Assembly: GCA_000433355.1 (NCBI GenBank)
Contig: FR893102.1
Coordinates: 1-36,751, forward strand
Source of the DNA: Alistipes sp. CAG:435
Lineage (GTDB): Bacteria > Bacteroidota > Bacteroidia > Bacteroidales > UBA932
Direction of reading: 5' to 3'
Length of the DNA: 36,751 nucleotides
The notes below the pieces were generated by a model. The model saw only the letters and a program-made list of their open reading frames with translations. It was not told the DNA's origin and did not search any database. Position numbers and translations under genes: made by a program. Below, piece by piece: positions 31,177 through 36,751 of this stretch. Each line of letters begins with the position of its first letter. Within the stretch, counting starts at the first letter, position 1.

Positions 31177-34100
31177 AATCATATTCATAAACAGCGCGAA
31201 TATTCCGTATTCCGAGACAAGACTTGACGGCAATGTGCATTTCATAGGGACCCAAGGCGTAGGGAAAAGCACGATCCTACGCGCTATCCTATTCTTTTAC
31301 AACGCCTCCCCTATCCATCTAGGAATTCCCAAAGAGAAAAAGAATTTCGATGCTTTCTATTTTCCGTTTTCCAACTCACACATAATCTACGAAGTGGAAC
31401 GAGAAAACGGGGTCTATTGCATAATCGTCTCTAAATCAATGGGACGTATCTGCTACAGATTCGTTGATGCCCCATACGACAGAAATTGGTTCATCGGTCT
31501 TGGCAACAAAGTCTATGAAGATTGGGCTGAAATCAGACATCGAATCAGTGAGTCAAGCGGAACCCAACCGTCAAGGAAAGTGACCACATTCGAACTGTTC
31601 CGCGATATCATCTATGGCAACAACAGGCGACCGGAATTGGTTGATTTCCGGAAATATGCCATTGTCGAAAGTTCCAAATATCAAAATATTCCACGAACCA
31701 TCCAAAACGTGTTTCTTAACACCAAGCTGGACGCCGATTTCATAAAGGACACAATCATCAAGTCAATGACAGACGATAACATAAGCATTGACCTTGATTA
31801 TTTCAGAAATCAGATTCGTGATTTTGAGAATGAGTACAATGACATCTACCTCTGGCTCAAGAAAGAGGCTAACGGCACGAACAGAAAAACAATTCAGGCT
31901 GGAGATGTCTTGAGGAAATACAACGCTATCCTATACTCACGGAAGCATATCCGTGAGCTTCGTGAGGAATTGAATTATGCGCTAAGGCAATGCCTTGAAA
32001 GCAAGCCGGAGATAGAAAGACGCATCGAAGAGACCTCATCGGAACTTCAACGTGCGGAGCGGCTCATTTCCGAAGAGACCGGAAAATACAACAAAGAGTT
32101 GGACTCTTTGAAAAAGTCCATCAATATTCTTGGCGACAAGATCAACGAAAGCAGAAAGCGGAAGCGCAAATACGAAGATATGCGGATATCCGAGATCATC
32201 AGCCGTGTCAAGCAGGAAGATTCATTGATCTCTGAGAAAGTCAACACTGAAGCCATCCTCAGGGAACTCACATCCGGCAGCAAGGACATTTCACTGAAAT
32301 ACAAGCATATCGAAGATTCTCTTCGTTCTGCCACGATCGAAAAAAAGAATATTCTGAACGCAGAACTATCCGATGCCAGAGCATACAAAGCCGAAGAAAA
32401 AGAGCGAATCATCGCCGATGGCAGGAAAACAGAGGACAACATAAGGTCACTGTCGGCGGAAGAGATCAAAGTCTCGGAAGAGTCTGTCTCCGGGATAATG
32501 GAACAACTGACAGCGGAAAGAGTTCGTAGGGAGCGTATTGCCAGAACCAAGTATTACGAAAGGGAAATCAGCGATAAAGAAACTGAGATAAAGACACTTG
32601 ACAAGGTCATCATAGAATCTGATGCTGAGAAAAAATCTTTGCATAGAGAAAAAGAATCCATCATACGGGAGGGAGAAATGTTGATGAAAGAGTGCGAAAT
32701 GAAATACAATGCACTCATCTCAGAACTTACCGGCAAATCCGCAGTGACAAAGAAAAACATTGACGAAATCAACAGTGTTCTTGATGGTTACAAAGGCTCC
32801 CTATGCGAATGGCTGTCCGAAAATGTTTCTGGCTGGGAGGAGAATATCGGAAAGGTGATAGACGAGCGGAATATCCTTTACAGCAAATCTTTGTCCCCTG
32901 AAAGAGTGGAATATTCAGAGAATATATTCGGAATAACTTTGGATCTTGCCAATGTTGAGAGGGAAATTCTAACTCCTGAGATTCTGAAAGGCAGACTGAA
33001 CGAGGCTAAACAGAGGAAACAGGAAATAGACAAAGCTCTTGATAATGCGATAAATGAACGTGAGGCAGAGAAAAACGCAATTGTCAACAAAGTCAACCGG
33101 AAAGCAAAGGCCCTTGATGTCAGGATTCAGGAAGTCGGCTTGCGTTGCTATGAAAGTAATGAAGCCTTCAAGAAGTTGAATGTCGAGATCAATGATCTGA
33201 AGAAGGCTGGAAAAGATAAGAAAGACAAAGAGTTAAATGCCGTAGAGAATAGAATCGGAGACTTTAATAATAGGCTTGAACTTGCGAAAGCGGCTCTTGC
33301 ACAAAGTAAAGAGGTGCTGAACAAGAAGATCGCCACAGCAAAAAAGGCGACTGATGCAAAACTGTCCGTCATAGAATTAGATTTCAAAGAAAAAGAGAAT
33401 GACATTAAGATGAGGCTGAAGCAGTTAGACAGTGACCTTGACATTGCATTGGATCAGAACAACAAAGAAAGACTACTCGAATTGAAGAACGCCGGCGCGG
33501 ATGTGGATTCTATGAAACGGTATGAAACTATGATCCGTGAGATTGACAATGAGCTTTCTTTTATCAAGAGTCACCGGTCCGATGTCTCTGATTACGAAAA
33601 AGACAAACGCGAACTTTTTGACAACGAGGAAGGTTTCTGCAATGAGAGGAAGGAAGTCGAAGCTAAAGTAAAGAATCTTGACGAGAGATTCCGATTGCGC
33701 AAGGATAGATTGGAAACGGAAAGGGAAAGGCTCCTGAAAGAAATCAGTGATGAAAAAGAACGACTGAAAACAATCAGTGATAACGTTCTTGAGGCGAACA
33801 ACTTTCTCGATGATCCTATGCTAAATCCTCATTCGGAACAGACGGACAGAGAAAAGCAAATCTCCGGCAAGTCTTGCCGTGAGATCACAAATGATTTGAG
33901 GTCGAGAATCATTTCAAGAGAAAACGATATGAAAGCGTTCAAAAGCGCTGTAACTGTGTTTAAAGATGGATTCTCACCCCGAAACCTTTTCAACTTCAAG
34001 ACAGGGATGGTTACCGATCAAGAATATATGGACTTTGCGTCAGATTTGGACTCATTCATATCCAATGATATGCTTCAAGAGTTCCAAAAACGCATCAGCG

Positions 34101-34828
34101 AACGTTATACTGACATTATTCGACGCATTGCAAAAGAGACCTCCGACCTGACGCAAAACAGAAGCGAGATAAACAAGGTTATCAATGAGATAAACGATGA
34201 TTTCTGCAAAGACAATTTTGTCGGAGCCATCAAGAATATCTCATTGAGGCAATTGGCAAGCGAAAACCGCCTTGTCCAACTTTTGTTGACAATTAAGGAG
34301 TTCAACGAGGAGAACCAATACAATATGGGCGAGATAGACTTGTTTTCCCAAGGAGACCGTTCCGAAGTCAACACAAAAGCGGTGGATTATCTGATGCGCT
34401 TTATGAAAGCGCTACAGAACGAGCCATCGACCAAGACTCTTGACCTCTCGGATTCGTTCAAACTTGAATTCAGAATTGTAGAAAACGACAATGACACAGG
34501 GTGGGTGGAGAAAATATCCAATGTCGGCTCTGACGGAACGGACATTCTTGTCAAAGCTATGATCAACATTATGCTTATCAATGTATTCAAGGAAAGGGCT
34601 TCCCGCAAGTTTGGAGATTTCAGGATCCATTGTATGATGGATGAGATCGGCAAACTGCATCCTAACAATGTCAAAGGAATACTAATGTTCGCCAACAAAA
34701 GGAATATCCTACTGGTAAACAGTTCTCCGACAACTTTCAACGCGGAGGACTACAAGTACACCTACCTACTTGAAAAAGACAATGATAGCAGGACGCGTGT
34801 AATCCCTCTCATAAGCCATTTAGACTGA
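31160..34828 (+). CDS. jetC: Wadjet subunit JetC (SMC/MukB-like ATPase)
   Basis: The 1222-residue protein has the split SMC ATPase. Walker A GTQGVGKST is at 30-38 (Lys36). A very long coiled coil with heptad character and high Glu/Lys/Arg runs from about 260 to 1010, broken by a hinge-like region near 540-640 (GSLCEWLSENVSGWEENIG). The C-terminal head has the signature-type GSDGTDILVKAMINIMLI (about 1123-1140) and Walker B FRIHCMMDE (Asp1161, Glu1162). In Wadjet this motor loads onto and extrudes circular plasmid DNA until JetD cuts it. All catalytic motifs are present, so the subunit should be active. It starts within jetB and ends 5 bp before jetD. Confidence 0.9.
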   Translation: MRNLSKIIFINSANIPYSETRLDGNVHFIGTQGVGKSTILRAILFFYNASPIHLGIPKEKKNFDAFYFPFSNSHIIYEVERENGVYCIIVSKSMGRICYRFVDAPYDRNWFIGLGNKVYEDWAEIRHRISESSGTQPSRKVTTFELFRDIIYGNNRRPELVDFRKYAIVESSKYQNIPRTIQNVFLNTKLDADFIKDTIIKSMTDDNISIDLDYFRNQIRDFENEYNDIYLWLKKEANGTNRKTIQAGDVLRKYNAILYSRKHIRELREELNYALRQCLESKPEIERRIEETSSELQRAERLISEETGKYNKELDSLKKSINILGDKINESRKRKRKYEDMRISEIISRVKQEDSLISEKVNTEAILRELTSGSKDISLKYKHIEDSLRSATIEKKNILNAELSDARAYKAEEKERIIADGRKTEDNIRSLSAEEIKVSEESVSGIMEQLTAERVRRERIARTKYYEREISDKETEIKTLDKVIIESDAEKKSLHREKESIIREGEMLMKECEMKYNALISELTGKSAVTKKNIDEINSVLDGYKGSLCEWLSENVSGWEENIGKVIDERNILYSKSLSPERVEYSENIFGITLDLANVEREILTPEILKGRLNEAKQRKQEIDKALDNAINEREAEKNAIVNKVNRKAKALDVRIQEVGLRCYESNEAFKKLNVEINDLKKAGKDKKDKELNAVENRIGDFNNRLELAKAALAQSKEVLNKKIATAKKATDAKLSVIELDFKEKENDIKMRLKQLDSDLDIALDQNNKERLLELKNAGADVDSMKRYETMIREIDNELSFIKSHRSDVSDYEKDKRELFDNEEGFCNERKEVEAKVKNLDERFRLRKDRLETERERLLKEISDEKERLKTISDNVLEANNFLDDPMLNPHSEQTDREKQISGKSCREITNDLRSRIISRENDMKAFKSAVTVFKDGFSPRNLFNFKTGMVTDQEYMDFASDLDSFISNDMLQEFQKRISERYTDIIRRIAKETSDLTQNRSEINKVINEINDDFCKDNFVGAIKNISLRQLASENRLVQLLLTIKEFNEENQYNMGEIDLFSQGDRSEVNTKAVDYLMRFMKALQNEPSTKTLDLSDSFKLEFRIVENDNDTGWVEKISNVGSDGTDILVKAMINIMLINVFKERASRKFGDFRIHCMMDEIGKLHPNNVKGILMFANKRNILLVNSSPTTFNAEDYKYTYLLEKDNDSRTRVIPLISHLD

Positions 34829-34833
34829 TTGTT

Positions 34834-35688
34834 ATGTCAGAGAACAGACTTACAACCTCACAAGCGCAGAGGCTCAAAAGAATTCTATCCGGGGAGACTT
34901 TATCTTGGACAGCGCTTCCTGAATGGATTACAAGACCGCTTCTGGACGAGAATGTCATCTCCATCAGCACAAACGGAATCCGTAAGAAGATCCGTGTTCA
35001 GAATCCGGAGCTATGTGATCAACTCATCAGGGATCTGTTCACTTGCGGTGTCCCCATCGACGAATGGATGGAATTGCGTTCCGATAATCTTACCAGACAG
35101 GCGTTGGTAAATAAAACAGGTGACTCAAAAACATTAAAGGTTAACACTCTGCGTGGTTTCTTGGTCAATTGTATCGAACCGGTGGAGGTAATCATTGATA
35201 GGCAGACAATCTCGCTTACCCCACATAGCGGGATGTCATTTTTCATCTATCATCCTGAAACCTTAAGCATTCCAGAAGATGTAATTGTCGTAGGAATCGA
35301 GAACTTAGAGAATTTCAATAGTCTTTCGGAGCTAACGAACTTATTCTCAAGAGGAAAGTACATCTTCGTATGCAGATATCCACAGAACTCCGCACTCTAT
35401 GAATGGTTGGAACGAATACCCAACAGATATATTCATTTCGGAGATTTTGATCTTGCTGGCATTAACATCTACCAGACAGAGTTTTATTCCAGATTAGGAG
35501 ACAGAGCTTCTATGCTTATTCCGGACGACATCGAAGACAGAATAAAGCACGGCAATGAATCGTTATTCAACAAGCAGTATAATAAGTTCAAATCTTTGAA
35601 TATATCTGATTCTCGTATCAAGCCGTTGTTCGATATGATAATGAGATACCACCGTTGTTATGAACAAGAAGGCTATATTCTGGTCTAA
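34834..35688 (+). CDS. jetD: Wadjet subunit JetD (Toprim nuclease)
   Basis: The 284-residue protein has an N-terminal winged-helix part (about 1-120, LTTSQAQRLKRILSGETLSW, then IRKKIRVQNPELCDQLI) and a C-terminal Toprim domain. The Toprim glutamate lies in IVVGIENLENF (Glu156) and the D-x-D in HFGDFDLAGIN (Asp204, Asp206), with a late RIKHGNESLFNKQYNKFKSL region. JetD is the subunit that cleaves plasmid DNA once the SMC motor stalls. It is shorter than many JetD proteins (about 380-400), but the key acidic residues are kept. It is the last gene of the operon. I see no clear terminator in the 78 bp that follow. Confidence 0.88.
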   Translation: MSENRLTTSQAQRLKRILSGETLSWTALPEWITRPLLDENVISISTNGIRKKIRVQNPELCDQLIRDLFTCGVPIDEWMELRSDNLTRQALVNKTGDSKTLKVNTLRGFLVNCIEPVEVIIDRQTISLTPHSGMSFFIYHPETLSIPEDVIVVGIENLENFNSLSELTNLFSRGKYIFVCRYPQNSALYEWLERIPNRYIHFGDFDLAGINIYQTEFYSRLGDRASMLIPDDIEDRIKHGNESLFNKQYNKFKSLNISDSRIKPLFDMIMRYHRCYEQEGYILV

Positions 35689-35766
35689 ACTTCCGACCAC
35701 AATCAAAAACAAAACAGTTTAAAAACAACTAAGTCATAATTCGGTTTGCAAATTGCACGGTGAAAC

Positions 35767-36314
35767 TCATTTGATTTTGCGGTAGAAGGTGCCGCTCTGG
35801 CCTTTTATGTGGTATTTCTTGCTGGTGTTCCAGGTCTCGTCGCCGCCATAGATGCGGAACTGGGCGGAGGTGCTGATATATTCATTGCCATATCGGTCCA
35901 CAAAGACATCGCCTTGCGAGGATGCGCTGACGCCGCCTGAAGAGACTCCGCCGACAATGGCGCCAATCACGGCAAGGACTGCAAGAACCGCAAGGGCGAG
36001 CCACCAGAAATTCTTTATGACGAAAATGCCAAGGCTCAGTGTCGGGGCGGCAAGCAACAAGCCAGTCAGGACGCACCCGGCCGCCGGCAACCAACCGCCC
36101 GTATTACCCATAAGGCCGTCGATCAGCACCATATAGAATGACGCGGCGACCATAAGGGACAATATTCCTGTGTAGGCCAAGGCTAATGAATATTTGAGAA
36201 TACTTTCGTCCAGCATCTCCCGTGAGCACATCTCCCTCACCGTCGGCATCACCTTATCCACGGACAGCGCCAGTCCGGCGGATGCGGCCAGCCTCGCGCC
36301 AACCTTCCTTTTCA
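35767..36314 (-). CDS. Small membrane protein of unknown function
   Basis: From ATG 36314 (MKRKVGARLAASAG) the protein has about 182 residues; the longer frame begins with TTG at 36384 and adds 23 unlikely residues. There are three or four membrane helices (about 41-65, 75-95 and 100-122: YSLALAYTGILSLMVAASFYMVLI, GWLPAAGCVLTGLLLAAPTLSLGIFVIKNF, WWLALAVLAVLAVIGAIVGGV), then a soluble beta-rich tail (GDVFVDRYGNEYISTSAQFRIYGGDETWNTSKKYHIKGQSGTFYRKI). No family is recognised. It is GC-richer than the Wadjet operon, reads towards it and lies between the operon and block B copy 2, so it may be cargo of the same interval or old flank. Confidence 0.6.
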
Positions 36315-36470
36315 TAAAAAACGCTTCCCCACAACGCCAAGGAGGCACAGAAGAACGGGATGATGAGAGTGATAACAGTATCAAGCATAAGCGAATGTCT
36401 TTTTATAAAGCCAAACTTACATAAAAAATCCGTGATTTCTACTAGTTGCGCATTAATTTAGGGTACTATA

Positions 36471-36523
36471 ATAGGAGTTGACTAACATTTGTTTTGGAAA
36501 CATATAGGAGTTGGCCAACATTT
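36471..36523. repeat. Two 20-bp direct repeats beside block B copy 2
   Basis: ATAGGAGTTGACTAACATTT (36471-36490) and ATAGGAGTTGGCCAACATTT (36504-36523) are 33 bp apart and differ at two positions. They lie directly before block B copy 2. Not seen before copy 1. Confidence 0.65.
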
Positions 36524-36525
36524 CT

Positions 36526-36746
36526 CTTATAACACTGATATTTAAACAATTGTGAGTTATTGATATTCCTGCATAAGAATCTGTATGTAAAGGACCTAAT
36601 CTCCATCGTAGTCATATAATATGACAAGGTGTGGCGGAAGATCCCTGGCTTATGCATCGGGTGAAAAAGGTGGCTTTCCGCACCCGACTCTAATCAGGGA
36701 TGTCTCTCCGGGTGTATAACCACCATTTTTTCACCCGGAATAATAG
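36526..36746 (+). repeat. Repeat block B, copy 2 (reaches window end)
   Basis: This is the diverged direct copy of 28584-28808. The first hairpin is TCGGGTG (36657-36663) with CACCCGA (36681-36687). Compared with copy 1 the pair T-A in the stem is replaced by C-G, a compensatory change. The second hairpin CCGGGTG...CACCCGG is perfect here and imperfect in copy 1. The window ends 5 bp later, where a block A copy would be expected. Confidence 0.8.
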
Positions 36747-36751
36747 TTGTT

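Noticed and set aside
31160..34828. Housekeeping SMC or MukB condensin
   Set aside because: The operon order with a Toprim protein as fourth gene and the short kleisin-like and winged-helix partners fits Wadjet; chromosomal SMC or MukBEF operons lack the Toprim subunit.
36466..36657. 63-codon minus-strand ORF over block B copy 2
   Set aside because: The frame is not conserved in block B copy 1 and the peptide shows no recognisable feature; it is read as chance.

Overview
The window looks like a piece of a Bacteroidales chromosome. Several genes are preceded by the Bacteroidetes sigma-factor box TAnnTTTG (for example at 6668-6675, 9792-9799 and 22572-22579). Ribosome binding sites are weak, the tmRNA tag ends in NNYALAA, and the protein set (Tex, ClC with CBS domains, NahK-like kinase, lipoprotein dipeptide epimerase, ISAon1/ISL3-type transposase, AlbA/Schlafen ATP-binding proteins) is typical of that order. 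Core genes are fairly GC-rich. The right-hand third is visibly more AT-rich and full of mobile or broken genes.

Layout. 1-410 is a non-coding repeat (A1) that abuts an orphan AbiEi/DUF6088-like antitoxin gene. 1273-15000 holds mostly housekeeping and metabolic genes: an EamA transporter, a clc-tex pair, an alpha/beta-hydrolase-like gene with a Gfo/Idh/MocA oxidoreductase, a YqiA-like esterase fused to an NT5C-like domain, a NahK-like sugar kinase, an AlbA/Schlafen protein, and a dipeptide epimerase-transglutaminase pair likely used on murein peptides. Two copies of a 162-bp palindromic element sit here in opposite orientation. 15097-18000 encodes a very large protein of unknown function with a C-terminal WYL-like domain and its own good promoter. 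19303-22170 is a tcdA - HsdR_N-like - cca operon in the tRNA-modification and maturation theme.

22593-22989 is the tmRNA gene ssrA. Its 3' end is an attachment site: 22970-22990 is repeated at 26488-26508 and encloses a 3.5-kb integrated element with a tyrosine integrase, an AlbA/Schlafen ATP-binding protein, and a promoterless spare C-terminal tail of a second such protein. Next come a decayed ISL3-type transposase with two in-frame stops, a lipoprotein gene cut off at the IS edge, and a chloramphenicol-acetyltransferase-like gene with an early frameshift.

29420-35688 is a complete four-gene Wadjet (JetABCD) anti-plasmid defence operon: kleisin-like, winged-helix, SMC ATPase and Toprim nuclease subunits. 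It lies between diverged copies of a composite non-coding element. Block B (about 225 bp) occurs at 28584 and 36526, and block A (about 310-330 bp) at 103 and 28954, all in the same orientation. The copies differ in sequence but keep their hairpins, including one clear compensatory base-pair change. They therefore look like a structured RNA or DNA-hairpin family that borders accessory cargo. This repeat family is the least explained thing in the window and the best candidate for something undescribed. The large WYL protein and the spare Schlafen tail come next.
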